The notes: generated from the sequence alone by a model not told the origin. A stretch of DNA of 64,000 nucleotides from Chloroflexaceae bacterium (GCA_025057155.1 JANWYD010000007.1:215510-279509), one strand, 5' to 3'. Positions 35,742 through 45,443 are shown, numbered from the stretch's first letter. Numbers and translations are program-made.

Positions 35742-36658
35742 GGCCGCAGCAACTCCCGCGCCCGCGCCGCGTCCTGGCGGATCTGCGCCACCAGGGCCGC
35801 CGGCCCATCAAACCGCTGCTCGCCGCGCAGCCGGTGCAGGAACGTCACCCGGATCGAGCGTCCGTAGAGATCGCCGCTCCAGTCCAGCAGGTGCGCCTCC
35901 ACCGTCCGGTGCAAGCCATTGAACGTCGGGCGCAGACCAACATTGGTCACCGCCGGTAGCGCTTCGCCGTTGAGATACACATGACCGGCATAGACCCCAT
36001 CGGCGGGCAGCACATGCGTCGGATCGATGCGGAGATTGGCGGTGGGAAAGCCGATCGTCCGGCCCCGCCGGTCGCCCTCGACTACGATCCCCCGCAGACC
36101 AAAGGGCCGCCCGAGCAGGGCCATCGCTTCATCAACCGCGCCGCGGCGCAACGCCTCGCGCACCCGCGACGCGCTCACCGGCTCGCCGCCAACGATGACC
36201 TTGCGCACCGCGCCCACCGCGAAACCCAGTTCCACCCCGATGGTCATCAGCGTAGCCACATCGCCAGCGCGCCCGCGACCCATCGCGAAATCTTCGCCGA
36301 CCCACAGCTCGCGCACCGGCGCCGCGGCGACAATCTGCCGCATATACTCCTCGGCGCTGGTGGCCCTGGTTTCAGCGGTGAACGGCGCCACAATCAGCAG
36401 ATCTGGCCCCAGCTCGGCGATCAGCTCGATGCGCTCCTCCAGACTGGTCAGCAGTTGCAGCGGGACATCGGGCCGGATCACCGCGTTCGGATGCGGCTCC
36501 CAGGTCAGCACGACGCTCTGCATCCCCAGACTGCGGGCCCGCTCGACGGTGGTGTTGATCAGTTGCTGATGCCCCAGATGCACGCCGTCGTACTTCCCCA
36601 TCGTCAACACGGAAGGACGGGTGCTCAGACCTGGCGTGAGGAAGCGAACTACGTCCAC
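35738..36658 (-). CDS. ribF: Bifunctional riboflavin kinase/FMN adenylyltransferase
   Basis: 306 residues from GTG 36658 with GGAG nine bases upstream. The N-terminal FAD synthetase domain has VLTMGKYDGVHLGHQQLI near residue 18 (the family usually has GNFDGVHxGH, here K-Y replaces N-F) and FAMGRGRAGDV near 120. The C-terminal riboflavin kinase domain has VVEGDRRGRTIGFPTANLR near 195 with the PTAN metal/ATP motif, and VEAHLLDWSGDLYG near 265 with the catalytic Glu. It makes FMN and FAD from riboflavin in the cytosol. It lies just downstream of mutS and upstream of the polytopic membrane protein. Confidence 0.95.
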   Translation of the reverse strand: MDVVRFLTPGLSTRPSVLTMGKYDGVHLGHQQLINTTVERARSLGMQSVVLTWEPHPNAVIRPDVPLQLLTSLEERIELIAELGPDLLIVAPFTAETRATSAEEYMRQIVAAAPVRELWVGEDFAMGRGRAGDVATLMTIGVELGFAVGAVRKVIVGGEPVSASRVREALRRGAVDEAMALLGRPFGLRGIVVEGDRRGRTIGFPTANLRIDPTHVLPADGVYAGHVYLNGEALPAVTNVGLRPTFNGLHRTVEAHLLDWSGDLYGRSIRVTFLHRLRGEQRFDGPAALVAQIRQDAARARELLRP

Positions 36659-36691
36659 AAGTCTTCTCCAGTCCTTCGAATCGTGATACGG

Positions 36692-36726
36692 TCATCCCAA
36701 ATCCCAAATCCCAAATCCCAAATCGC
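36692..36726. repeat. ATCCCAA heptamer tract
   Basis: Four tandem ATCCCAA heptamers between ribF and mutS; the same motif or its complement GGGATTT/GGATTTT recurs at 40480, 51265, 54060-54290 and 63077. Confidence 0.8.
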
Positions 36727-36727
36727 A

Positions 36728-39700
36728 TCACTCCGCCTTGCCCGCCAGCTTCTGCAACTCGTACAGCAAGTTCAGCGCCTGCAGCGGGGTCAACTCGTTG
36801 ATGTTCAGCCGGCGCAAATACTCCAGCACCGGGCCGGGCGCCGCCTCGAAGAGGCTGAGCTGCGCGTTGACCCGCCGGCGCCCCCGTGGGGGTGTTGCGG
36901 CTGCCAGGGGGCTTTGCGCGTCCTCCAGCCTCTCCACAACCTCTGCTGTCGTCCGGTCCTCTGTCTGACGACCATTCGCGCTCCTCGGCATCGCCGGGCT
37001 TCGCCGCCCCTCCAGTTCGGCCAGCAGAGCGCTGGCGCGGGCCGTCACCGCGCGGGGAATGCCGGCCAGTTCGGCCACGTGGATGCCGTAGGAGCGGTCC
37101 GCCCCTCCGGGGCGCAGTTCGTGCAGAAATACCACCTGCCCATCCTGCTCAACCGCGGCCATGTGGTAGTTGCGCACCCGCGGCAGCGTCCCCTCCAGCG
37201 CCGTCAACTCATGGTAGTGGGTCGCGAACAGGGTGCGACAACCCAGGTGCGGCTCGTTGTGCAGGTACTCGATCACGGCCTGGGCAATCGCCATGCCATC
37301 GTAGGTTGAGGTGCCGCGACCGACCTCGTCGAGGATGATCAGGCTTCGCCGCGTGCTCTGGAGCAGCAGGGCGGCGGTTTCGGTCATCTCGACCATAAAG
37401 GTCGACTGCCCGGTCGCAATGTCGTCCTGTGCGCCAATGCGGGTGAAGATGCGGTCTACCAGGCCCACTTCGGCATACTCGGCGGGTACGAAAGAGCCGA
37501 TCTGCGCCATCAGGACGATTAGCGCCACCTGCCGCAGCACCGTGCTCTTGCCGGCCATGTTCGGGCCGGTGATAATCAGCAACTGGGCCTCTTCGGTGTC
37601 AAGGGCGATGTCATTGGGCACAAACGGCTCGGCCAGCATCTGTTCGACCACCGGGTGGCGCCCGCGCACGATCCGCAGGCGCGTGCTTTCGTCGAGCTGC
37701 GGGCGAGTATACCCGCAGCGCACGGCGGTCTCGGCGAGGGATTGCGTCGCGTCGAGGCGAGCAAGCGCCCGAACGACGCGGCGCAGCCGCTCCACGTGCG
37801 CGCTGATCTGCGCGCAGAGCCGCGCGAAGGCTTCGCGTTCCAGTTCGATGAGTTGCAGCCTGGCCCGGTCAATGATCTGTTCGTACTCCTTCAGTTCCGC
37901 AGTGATGTACCGTTCGGCCCCGACGAGGGTCTGCTTGCGCTCATAGTCTCTGGGGATGAGTCGTTCGTCAGTCGTGCGTGAAACCTCGATATAGTACCCG
38001 AAGACGCTGTTGTAGCCCACCTTAAGCGACTTGATGCCGGTGCGCTCGCGTTCCCTGGCCTCCAGCCGGTCAATGAACTCCTGGGCATGGCGGCTGGCCT
38101 GCACCAGGGCGTCAATCCGCGGCTCGAAGCCAGGGCGGATTACCCGCCGCGGACGTTCGCCGCCCTCATCGCCGCTCCGCAGGTAATTCGAGGCCCCGAG
38201 CAAGGCCGGCGGTTCATCGTCCAGCGCCCGTTCGAGCAGATCCAGCACGTCGGCGCAGGGGTCGAGGATGGGCGGTGGAGGTGTGGCCTCGCCTGCGGCT
38301 TCAAACAACTCCTCATCCGGCGCCGCGCCCTCTGGTGGCGGCGCCGCGCCGGCTTCCGGCGTCATCTCATCATCGGGGATGAGGTGCGCCAGATCGGCCC
38401 CGGCGGCGGCGAGCACCGCAGGCAGGGCGCGCAGCGAGGCCCGCAGTTGCACCAGGTCGCGCGGCGTTGCTACGGCCAGCCCCTGGGCGATACGGTTGAG
38501 GGCCCGTTCCATGTCGCCGACGGCGCCCAGGGCCTCGCGCAACTCCGCCCGTGCCATGGAGCGCTCCACCAGCCGGGCCACCGCAGCCTGGCGCGCCTGC
38601 AACGGGGCCAGACTCACGAGGGGCTGGGCGATCCAGCGCCGCAGCAGCCGCGCCCCCATTGGCGTGCGCGTCCGGTCGAGCACGTTCACCAGCGCCGTGC
38701 GCCCGCCCTGCCGCCCCGGTTCCAGCAACTCCAGATTGCGGCGCGTCTGCGGGTCGAGGAACATGAAGCTGGCCATCGAATAGACCCGCAGCGTATTCAA
38801 CTGTGCCGCCTGGTGCCGCTGGGTCTCGTGCACATACTGCAGCAGCGCTCCGGCGGCGCGCGTGGCGAGGGGCCGCTCATCGAGCCCGAAGGCCGCCAGC
38901 GTGCCAACGCGCAGTTGCCGCCGCAGCACCTCCCGCGCCTCGGCCAGATCCCAGCGCCAGGCGGGCCACACCGTCACATGCCCGCGCGACCAGCGCGCTG
39001 CGCTCTCCCCGTCGAGCCGGCGCGCCACGCGCTCGTGGGGCAGCAACGCCTCGCGCTCATCGCGCGTCATCGGCGCCAGGTCACGGGTGAGCCGCGCCTC
39101 GACAGGGGCCAGCCCTGGAGGGCGCAGCGCTTCAGCCTCGGGAACCAGCACCTCGGCGACCTGCAGACGCGCCAGTTCACCCTGTAGTTGCTGGAGGGCC
39201 CGTTCGCCACCGAACTCGGTGGCGGCAAACTCCCCCGTGCTGAGATCGGCGTAGGCCAGGCCGGCGCGCGCCCCCTCAACCAGCGCCGCGGCCAGGTAGT
39301 TATTCGCCGTGGCCGTCAGCATCCCCGGATCCACCACCGTGCCGGGCGTAATGACGCGCACGATCTCGCGGTGCACCATCCTGCGCTCGATCTCGCCGGG
39401 CGCCGCGGGCTGGATGGCCGCCGCGAAGACCGAGCGCGGGCGCGTGTCGGTGCGCGTCGCCTCGGTTTCGGTGAGTTGTTCGGCGATCGCCACGCGATAG
39501 CCCCGACTCACCAGTTCGCTGACGTACCGCTCAACGGCGTGGTACGGCATGCCCGCCATTGGAGCGTACAGCTTCTGACTGTCGCGCGGTTTGCTCTTGT
39601 CTACGGCGTATTCCTTGCGCGTGAGGGTGACATCGAGTAGTTCGGCCACCAGTTTGGCGTCGTCGTCGAAGGTTTCGTAGAAATCGCCGAAGCGAAAGAG

Positions 39701-39775
39701 CAAAATGGCGTCGGCGGCCTGCGCCTTGAGCTTGCGGTACTGGCGATACCAGGCGTGGATCTCGATCTTGGCCAT
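36728..39775 (-). CDS. mutS: DNA mismatch repair protein MutS
   Basis: 1015 residues from ATG 39775, about 130 longer than most MutS1. The mismatch-reading motif F-x-E is present (GDFYETF, Phe32 and Glu34). The ATPase domain has GPNMAGKSTVLRQ (Walker A), ILDEVGRGTSTYDGMAIA (Walker B and dimer motif) and ATHYHEL. Extra length comes from a Pro/Glu/Ala-rich low-complexity insert at about residues 455-505 within the lever region, and from a basic linker before the C-terminal helix-turn-helix (LSLFEAA...ELTPLQALNLLYELQ). The protein detects mispairs after replication and recruits MutL. mutL is not in the window. No good ribosome-binding site was seen. Confidence 0.96.
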   Translation of the reverse strand: MAKIEIHAWYRQYRKLKAQAADAILLFRFGDFYETFDDDAKLVAELLDVTLTRKEYAVDKSKPRDSQKLYAPMAGMPYHAVERYVSELVSRGYRVAIAEQLTETEATRTDTRPRSVFAAAIQPAAPGEIERRMVHREIVRVITPGTVVDPGMLTATANNYLAAALVEGARAGLAYADLSTGEFAATEFGGERALQQLQGELARLQVAEVLVPEAEALRPPGLAPVEARLTRDLAPMTRDEREALLPHERVARRLDGESAARWSRGHVTVWPAWRWDLAEAREVLRRQLRVGTLAAFGLDERPLATRAAGALLQYVHETQRHQAAQLNTLRVYSMASFMFLDPQTRRNLELLEPGRQGGRTALVNVLDRTRTPMGARLLRRWIAQPLVSLAPLQARQAAVARLVERSMARAELREALGAVGDMERALNRIAQGLAVATPRDLVQLRASLRALPAVLAAAGADLAHLIPDDEMTPEAGAAPPPEGAAPDEELFEAAGEATPPPPILDPCADVLDLLERALDDEPPALLGASNYLRSGDEGGERPRRVIRPGFEPRIDALVQASRHAQEFIDRLEARERERTGIKSLKVGYNSVFGYYIEVSRTTDERLIPRDYERKQTLVGAERYITAELKEYEQIIDRARLQLIELEREAFARLCAQISAHVERLRRVVRALARLDATQSLAETAVRCGYTRPQLDESTRLRIVRGRHPVVEQMLAEPFVPNDIALDTEEAQLLIITGPNMAGKSTVLRQVALIVLMAQIGSFVPAEYAEVGLVDRIFTRIGAQDDIATGQSTFMVEMTETAALLLQSTRRSLIILDEVGRGTSTYDGMAIAQAVIEYLHNEPHLGCRTLFATHYHELTALEGTLPRVRNYHMAAVEQDGQVVFLHELRPGGADRSYGIHVAELAGIPRAVTARASALLAELEGRRSPAMPRSANGRQTEDRTTAEVVERLEDAQSPLAAATPPRGRRRVNAQLSLFEAAPGPVLEYLRRLNINELTPLQALNLLYELQKLAGKAE

Positions 39776-39928
39776 AACGGGGCGCGCTCCCGTTCGCACG
39801 TTCTTCTTCGTTCTACAGCATTTCTCGAAATGATTGATCCGCAACGATGACGGCTCAGCGGCCTCAGCGGCCTCAGCGCCCTCAGTGCTCTAACCGCGGA
39901 TTATAGCACACGCGATCGTGGTGATGCC

Positions 39929-40438
39929 CTACTGTAGACAGGCGCTCAAGATGCGTCTGACCGCCTCTGCCGGGTCCATCCCCGCCGTCTCCAGGCGCAG
40001 GTGCGCCACCTCCGCGTAGAGCGCTTCACGCGCGGCCCGCAAGTCGGCCAGGCGCGTCAGGGCGTCGCCAGCGAGCAGCGGGCGTTCCTCGTCGTGGGCG
40101 CGCAGCCGCTCCACCAGCTCCGCGTCAGGAGCATCCAGCCACACCACAAAGGCCCGCGCCCGCAGCAACGCCCGATTGTCTGCCCGCAGCACCACGCCGC
40201 CGCCCGTCGCCACCACTGCCGGTCCCTGCTCCAGGGCCTGCGCCAGCGCCTCGGCCTCCAGATCGCGAAATGCCGCTTCGCCTTGCCGGGCGAAAATCTC
40301 CGCCACCGACAGTCCCGTCCGCTCCACCACCAGTGCGTCGGTGTCGGCCACCGGCCATCCCAGTTGCCCCGCCAGCATCCGTGCCAGCGTTGACTTCCCT
40401 GCGCCGCTCAGCCCCACCAGAGCAAGTGATCGCTCCAT
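39929..40438 (-). CDS. aroK: Shikimate kinase
   Basis: 169 residues, the standard length. Walker A is LVGLSGAGKSTLARML at residue 7, followed by the shikimate-binding DTDALVVERTGLSVAEIFARQGEAAFRDLE with the D-T-D and R residues, and VVATGGGVVL (Walker B-like GGG). The lid RPLLAG is near residue 120. It phosphorylates shikimate at O3 for aromatic amino acid synthesis. It is on the same strand as mutS, 153 bp apart, with no other aro gene nearby. Confidence 0.95.
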   Translation of the reverse strand: MERSLALVGLSGAGKSTLARMLAGQLGWPVADTDALVVERTGLSVAEIFARQGEAAFRDLEAEALAQALEQGPAVVATGGGVVLRADNRALLRARAFVVWLDAPDAELVERLRAHDEERPLLAGDALTRLADLRAAREALYAEVAHLRLETAGMDPAEAVRRILSACLQ

Positions 40439-40773
40439 ACCCGCCAGCCGTCGCCCTATCTTGTCAGGAACCTATGTACAACAATCCAAAATCCAAAATC
40501 CTGGCTGTCTCATCGGTCATCTTTCGCTTTAACCTCAGAGTTCAGTAATCTTCATCCTGCCAGACATGCGCCCGCCAGAGAGGGTTTCATACGGCCCGTC
40601 CCCTGCGCGCTCTGTGGTGAACCGCTAAGTGGCACAGGGCGCGGCTGATGAGAGGAACGCAATCTGCCAACCTCGTTCCTGCCAACCCCTTTTCATCTGC
40701 CACCTCTACAATCATTCTGGAATGACAACGCCGTCAGCCGCTCGCTGCGGTACGCCTGTCGAGGGGGGTGTCT
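40439..40773. other. Divergent intergenic region between aroK and a glycosyltransferase
   Basis: Holds a short AATCCAAAATCC heptamer tract (about 40482-40501). No gene, tRNA or clear promoter found. Confidence 0.45.
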
Positions 40774-41937
40774 ATGGATGTGCTTCTTGTCTGCGGCGCG
40801 GCGCCTACGTTCGGTCATCCGCGCACCCATGGCTTTATCGCCGCCCTGGCCCGCTACGGACATACCGTAACCCTCGTCTTTGCCGACCGGGCAGGCACCA
40901 CCTTTGATGACCTCAGCCGCTACTGCCGGCAGGTCATTCCCGTGCGCCACCGCCGCAACCTTGCCGGTGTCGTCGCTGACCTTATCGCCAGCGAGCGTTT
41001 CGACCTGGCGCACCTCGACATCCGCGCGGCCATGCTACTGGGCCGGCCTCTGCCCGTACCAACGGTTGTAGATGCCGTCACCTGCTTCTCGCGGCGCCTG
41101 GAGCACGCCCTCCGCATCAGCGCTCCCCTTGCCCGCGTCACGCGCGTTGCCCGGCTGGCCCGCATCCGCCGGCAGGAGTTCCGGCGGCTGGCGCCATTCG
41201 AGCATATTATTCTTACCGCTGAAGACGACCTTTGCGCCCTGCGCGCTCTGGGGATCGGCGAGACGACCGACGCACACATCTATACGGTGCCCAGCACTCT
41301 TGACCTGCAACGCTTCGCCCCCCCGCTCAACCTGCGCGAACCCGCCACCCTGCTGCTCGATCTGCGTGACCTGAGCCGCTCCGAGGCGCGCCATGCCCTG
41401 CGCCTGGCCGCCGCTACCCTCGCCATAATCTGGCGCACGCGCCCCGAAGTGCGCCTGACGGTGCTGGGAGCCTCTGACCGGCGTCTGCGTAGTGTTCTCA
41501 CCGCCGATCCGCGGGTCACCTTCGTCAACCCTGTGCGTGACGCGCGCATCTATCTGACCGGCGCCACCCTGGCTCTGGCGCCCGTGGCGCCAACCGCGAC
41601 CACACCTCACAGCGCGCTGGAGGCCATGGCCACCGCGCTGCCCCTGGCTGCCTGCGAGCGCCTAGCCCTCGATGTAGGCGGGCGCGACGGCGAGGAACTG
41701 CTCGTCGCCGAGGGTCCCTTCGACCTGGCGCGGGCTACTCTGGTTCTGCTGAACGAACCGCCCGTCCGCGGACGCCTCGGGCGGGCCGCCCGCCGTCTCG
41801 TGGAGCGTCGCCACAGCTGGGAGCTGGCCGCTATTGCCCTCACCGACGTGTATGCCGCTGCCAGCGGCTCCTCCCTGGCCGAATGGCGCCTGCAGGTGGG
41901 TCTCAATCGCCCTCTGCGCGCTCCCCAGAGCGACTGA
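40774..41937 (+). CDS. Glycosyltransferase, GT-B fold (family 4-like)
   Basis: 387 residues from ATG 40774 with GAGGGGGG upstream. The N-terminal Rossmann half contains GHPRTHGFIAALARYGHTVTLVF and ERFDLAHLDIRAAMLLGRPLPVPTVVDA. The C-terminal half contains VRLTVLGASDRRLR, VNPVRDARIYLTGATLALAPV and THSALEAMATALPLAA-like residues (here PHSALEAMATALP), the position of the GT4 donor-binding E-x7-E motif, with one Glu clear. Donor and acceptor are unknown. It is a single gene flanked by aroK (divergent) and an inositol phosphatase (convergent). Confidence 0.75.
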   Translation: MDVLLVCGAAPTFGHPRTHGFIAALARYGHTVTLVFADRAGTTFDDLSRYCRQVIPVRHRRNLAGVVADLIASERFDLAHLDIRAAMLLGRPLPVPTVVDAVTCFSRRLEHALRISAPLARVTRVARLARIRRQEFRRLAPFEHIILTAEDDLCALRALGIGETTDAHIYTVPSTLDLQRFAPPLNLREPATLLLDLRDLSRSEARHALRLAAATLAIIWRTRPEVRLTVLGASDRRLRSVLTADPRVTFVNPVRDARIYLTGATLALAPVAPTATTPHSALEAMATALPLAACERLALDVGGRDGEELLVAEGPFDLARATLVLLNEPPVRGRLGRAARRLVERRHSWELAAIALTDVYAAASGSSLAEWRLQVGLNRPLRAPQSD

Positions 41938-42007
41938 ACATCGAGGGGGACGTGCATTGCGCCCACTGCACCCATGGCCGCGCCGGAATAGCAGACGCCA
42001 GCGCGCA

Positions 42008-42775
42008 TCAGCGCCGCGAGATGTAACCTCGCAGGAGGTCCACCAGTTGTGGCGGGGCGATAATGATCGGCTCGGGCAATTTGCGCCCATCGAGGAGTTG
42101 CGTTGTGTCCAGCGGCGCTCCGCTTAACCCTACGGCGACCGCCCCGGCGGCGCGGCTGATCGCCAGGCCGGCTGCCAGATCCCACAGATTGGCCCGCCCG
42201 ATCAGCGCGCCAAGCGAACTGCCGCGAGCCACATAGCAGCAATCCGCCGCTACGCTGCTCAGACTCCGCGTCTTCGCCGGAAAGTCGATCCGGAACTGGC
42301 GATGCGCGTAGGATGAAATACTGATCCAGTCGTTGTTGTCAATCGTCGTGGTTCTGCTGGCGTGGATCGGCGTCTCATTGCGATAGGCCGGCCCCTCTGC
42401 CTCGGCCCAGTAGCAGTCATCGAGAATAGGCAGATAGATCGCGCCCAGGCAGGGTTGCCCATCGCGCAGCAGGCCCACCGAAACACACCAGGTGGGCAAG
42501 CCCGCTACGAACGACCCGGTGCCGTCAATCGGGTCCAGGCACCATACGAACTCGCGGTCGGTCGCTTCCAACCCCTGTTCCTCGCCAATGATCCCATGCT
42601 CTGGATAGCGGGCAGCAATTCGCTCGCGCAAGAACTGTTCGACTTCCAGATCAGCCCGGGTCACCCAGCTCCGGTCGGCCTTACGCTGCGCCTCCACGTT
42701 GTTAAAGTAGCGACGGGCGTGGAGCCCTGCTTCCCGCACCCACGCCCGTAGTTCGGACATATCAATGCTGCTCAC
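42008..42775 (-). CDS. Inositol monophosphatase family protein
   Basis: 255 residues, typical length. GTG 42775 has GAGGT upstream and is preferred; ATG 42760 is possible. Motifs in order: IIGEEQG near residue 62, CLDPIDGTGSFVAGLP near 80 and LWDLAAGLAI near 196 with the third metal-binding Asp. These form the three Mg sites of IMPase. The substrate may be inositol 1-phosphate, histidinol phosphate or another sugar phosphate. It is complete and canonical, unlike the longer homologue at 12276. It is a single gene, convergent with the glycosyltransferase. Confidence 0.87.
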   Translation of the reverse strand: MSSIDMSELRAWVREAGLHARRYFNNVEAQRKADRSWVTRADLEVEQFLRERIAARYPEHGIIGEEQGLEATDREFVWCLDPIDGTGSFVAGLPTWCVSVGLLRDGQPCLGAIYLPILDDCYWAEAEGPAYRNETPIHASRTTTIDNNDWISISSYAHRQFRIDFPAKTRSLSSVAADCCYVARGSSLGALIGRANLWDLAAGLAISRAAGAVAVGLSGAPLDTTQLLDGRKLPEPIIIAPPQLVDLLRGYISRR

Positions 42776-42925
42776 GCGCCTACCTCATTCCTCTGACGAT
42801 CGCCGCCGTGCCCGTATGTTCTTATCATACTCCGTCGGGTTGCACGCAACCCATCCGGCAGAGGCATGGGGAAACCCGCTTTCCCCCATGCTCCTCCAGC
42901 CGGCAGCGGGGCCTCGTTCTTCGCC

Positions 42926-43061
42926 AGTCTGTGAACTGGTTTTTCACTAAATCTCCCACCTTCTCCCTGATCCTCCCCCGCTGGGAGAGGGAGTCCGGCT
43001 CCTCCTCCAACGGGGGGAGGCTGGGAGGGGGCAGAAAAGCAAGGAAACGCAGGTCACAGAC
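42926..43061. repeat. Family A element, copy A4
   Basis: AGTCTGTGAACTGGTTTTTC at left, inverted AGGTCACAGAC at right, with the hairpin core. It lies in the surE-IMPase spacer, next to an ATGGGGAAACCCGCTTTCCCCCAT palindrome (about 42869-42893). No gene in 42776-43154. Confidence 0.75.
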
Positions 43062-43103
43062 GACTCGCCCTCTCCTGCCTTGCTGCGTTCGGCGCCCCCC
43101 TCG

Positions 43104-43124
43104 CTTTCCACCGCAGGTGGAGAG
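43104..43124 (-). terminator. Hairpin after surE
   Basis: CTTTCCACC pairs with GGTGGAGAG over GCA, 31 bases beyond the surE stop. The surrounding sequence (GGTGGAGAGGGAGG...AGGGTGAGGAC) recurs after the vWA gene at 54588-54640, so it is a dispersed terminator-like repeat. Confidence 0.5.
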
Positions 43125-43154
43125 GGAGGAGGCAGGGAGGAGGGTGAGGACACC

Positions 43155-43955
43155 TCACAGGCGCTCGATCGCCGCGCTGAGGTCGAGGTCGGTGGCGACC
43201 CCCATAGGGGTAAGCACGGAGATGGACACATAGCCCGAGCGGACTGCGCCATCGTCGGTGTAATCGGGGAATTCGGGAATGCGATCGCGCGCAAAGCGGA
43301 TCAGCAGCCGTCGCCGACCATCGCCGTCAGCCGGGTCGGGCTCCAGTTCCATATCCACAACGTGGCCATAAAAGAAATCGGAGAGGCGGGTCTGTCGAAA
43401 GCCGCGCACATCGGCGATGTCGTGCAGGTGAGGGGCATTCACATTGAGCACCACCGGGCCGCGCCCCCGCAACCGTTCGAGCAGAGGGAAGCTCTTCACT
43501 GCGGCCCAGGTGGCCGTACCCCAGGGCATCGGCGCATCGCCCACGAACATCTGCGAGACGGCCATAGCCGGCAGGCCCCACAGGGCGGCGAGCATCGCGG
43601 CGCCAACCGTGCCGCTCAGCAGCACGTTGGTGCCGCTGTTTAGCCCGCGATTAACCCCCGAAACCACCACATCGGGGCGTGGGCCAAGCCTGGCCAGCAT
43701 CCCGGCCAGCACGCAGCCTACCGGCGTGCCGCTGAAAGCATAGGCTGGAATGTCCCGGTGTATCGGATCGGGAGGGGGGACGGGGCGCAACGTCAGGTCG
43801 CGGCGCGGCGGTGGCAGCGCCATGCTCATGCCGCTCTGCTCTTCCTCGGGGGCTACGACCAGCACTGTGCCCAGCCCGGCCTCGCGCAGAGCTCCGGCTA
43901 AGGCCCACAGACCCGGACTATCAATCCCATCGTCGTTTGTCACGAGGATATGCAT
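43155..43955 (-). CDS. surE: 5'/3'-nucleotidase SurE
   Basis: 266 residues from ATG 43955 (MHILVTNDDG) with AAGGAG ten bases upstream. All metal ligands are present: NDDG at residues 7-10, SGMSMA near 42 and SGVNRGLNSGTNVLLSGTVGAAM near 97. SurE removes phosphate from nucleoside 5'- and 3'-monophosphates and short polyphosphate. It is last in the minus-strand run that includes the Tad genes, 82 bases after DUF192, and may share their transcript. Confidence 0.95.
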   Translation of the reverse strand: MHILVTNDDGIDSPGLWALAGALREAGLGTVLVVAPEEEQSGMSMALPPPRRDLTLRPVPPPDPIHRDIPAYAFSGTPVGCVLAGMLARLGPRPDVVVSGVNRGLNSGTNVLLSGTVGAAMLAALWGLPAMAVSQMFVGDAPMPWGTATWAAVKSFPLLERLRGRGPVVLNVNAPHLHDIADVRGFRQTRLSDFFYGHVVDMELEPDPADGDGRRRLLIRFARDRIPEFPDYTDDGAVRSGYVSISVLTPMGVATDLDLSAAIERL

Positions 43956-44037
43956 GCAGGAGCGCTCCTTGCGAACAGGCTCTTGATTCAGGCGGCGGGG
44001 CGCAGGCCACGCCGCCATAGGAGCATGATACCGCAGA

Positions 44038-44406
44038 TCAAGGCCGGGTATGCGTCTCCTCCACACACAGCGCGTCTCCTACGCGCGTTCCCGTGGCGGC
44101 GATGGTGCCACTGGGCAATTCGACCACGTATCGCGCCCCCCAGGCGCCGGCATAGGGCCGGTTCGGCGGCATGGCCTCGGTGAGACCGACCACCCGGTTG
44201 TGGCGATCAACGAAGACCACGTCAATCGGGAAGCGCATGAAAAAGCTATGCACACTCGAGCAGGGACGGATCAGCAGGCCCTCGCCCGCGGCGAGGGCCT
44301 CACGCCCGATCAGGCCTCGGCTCCGGGCCAGAAAGCTGCGCGCCACCTCGCAGCGTTCCGCGAGCACCTGCTCGCGCGTCAGGTTGCGGATGCGCACCAC
44401 GGTCAC
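44038..44406 (-). CDS. DUF192 family protein
   Basis: 122 residues from GTG 44406, 16 bases after the tadC stop. The family signatures ARSFLARSRGLIGR, PCSSVHSFFMRFPIDVVFVD and VVELPSGTIAATGTRVGD are all seen. DUF192 folds as a small beta barrel of unknown biochemical activity and is often found beside Tad/type II secretion genes. It could be an exported or envelope factor, but no signal peptide is seen here. Confidence 0.85.
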   Translation of the reverse strand: MTVVRIRNLTREQVLAERCEVARSFLARSRGLIGREALAAGEGLLIRPCSSVHSFFMRFPIDVVFVDRHNRVVGLTEAMPPNRPYAGAWGARYVVELPSGTIAATGTRVGDALCVEETHTRP

Positions 44407-44422
44407 AGGCGGAAACCGTCGC

Positions 44423-45337
44423 TTAGAGGCCGCTGAAACTGGAGATGATGCGGGGCACCGCCGGCCCGAGGATGACCACGAACAGCGCCGGGAAGATCAG
44501 GAACACCATTGGAAACAGCATCTTGATCGGGGCCTGCTGGGCCAGTTCTTCGGCCCGCTGCCGGCGGCGCACGCGCATCTGATCGCTCTGGATGCGCAGG
44601 ATCTTCGCCATCGAAACGCCCAGTTGATCGGCCTGGATCACTGCGGCGGTAAAGGTCTGCACATCGTCCACCCCGGTGCGGTCGGCAAGATCCTTCAGCG
44701 CCTCGCGCCGGGTGCGGCCCAGTTGGATGTCTTTGAGTACCCGCTTGAACTCCCGCGAGAGTTCGTCGTCCCACTTATCGGCCACCCGTTGCAGCGCCAG
44801 GTCGAAGGCCAGGCCCGCTTCCACGCTGATGCACAGCAGATCGAGCGCGTCGGGCAGGGCCCTGGTAATGGCCTTCTTCCGCGCCGTGATGCGCCGGCCC
44901 AGCCATATTACTGGCAGCATGTAGCCCAGCGCGAAGCCAATGGCGCTGTACATCAGGGCCTGCAGGAGGGCCATCGTGCGGAACGTCAGCAGGCTGATGA
45001 TCACCCCAAGCACCAGGGCCAGCACTACCCGCAGGCCCACGAACATCGCCGGCGTAATCCCGCCTGGATTGCCGGCCATCTGCAAGTTGCGCCGCAAGCG
45101 TTCGGCGCTCTGTTTGGGGCCATACTTGCCGAGCGTCGCGAGGATGCTCTTCGTTGCGGGAATGATCACGCGCTCGTGGAACGGCTGTTGCAGTTCCAGT
45201 TCCTCCAGCGTCAGCGCCCGCTCGGTGTACTGGTTCAGCCGTTCGCCGACGACATCAGGCTGGCGCATCCGCGCCAGACTTACGCCGATCAGGCCCACCC
45301 CAAGCAGCAGGATCGCAACCGTCAACAGTGTTGCCAT
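44423..45337 (-). CDS. tadC: Tad/Flp pilus inner-membrane platform protein TadC
   Basis: 304 residues from ATG 45337 with GAGGAG upstream. An N-terminal membrane helix, a linker, then the T2SSF (GspF-like) domain: ALPDALDLLCISVEAGLAFDLALQRVADKW near residue 150, RREALKDLADRTGVDDVQTFTAAVIQADQLG near 215, and two C-terminal membrane helices ending IKMLFPMVFLIFPALFVVILGPA. TadC pairs with TadB to form the platform above the CpaF ATPase. A family A element lies between it and tadB. Confidence 0.93.
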   Translation of the reverse strand: MATLLTVAILLLGVGLIGVSLARMRQPDVVGERLNQYTERALTLEELELQQPFHERVIIPATKSILATLGKYGPKQSAERLRRNLQMAGNPGGITPAMFVGLRVVLALVLGVIISLLTFRTMALLQALMYSAIGFALGYMLPVIWLGRRITARKKAITRALPDALDLLCISVEAGLAFDLALQRVADKWDDELSREFKRVLKDIQLGRTRREALKDLADRTGVDDVQTFTAAVIQADQLGVSMAKILRIQSDQMRVRRRQRAEELAQQAPIKMLFPMVFLIFPALFVVILGPAVPRIISSFSGL

Positions 45338-45443
45338 CGCTTCTCCTCGCTGTGAGCGTTACACGCGTGGGGAAACCGAGTTTCCCCTTACCCCTGTCCA
45401 CCGGGAGGGCGCAGCCCTCCCGGGCAGCCGCTTGAGTACTTAC

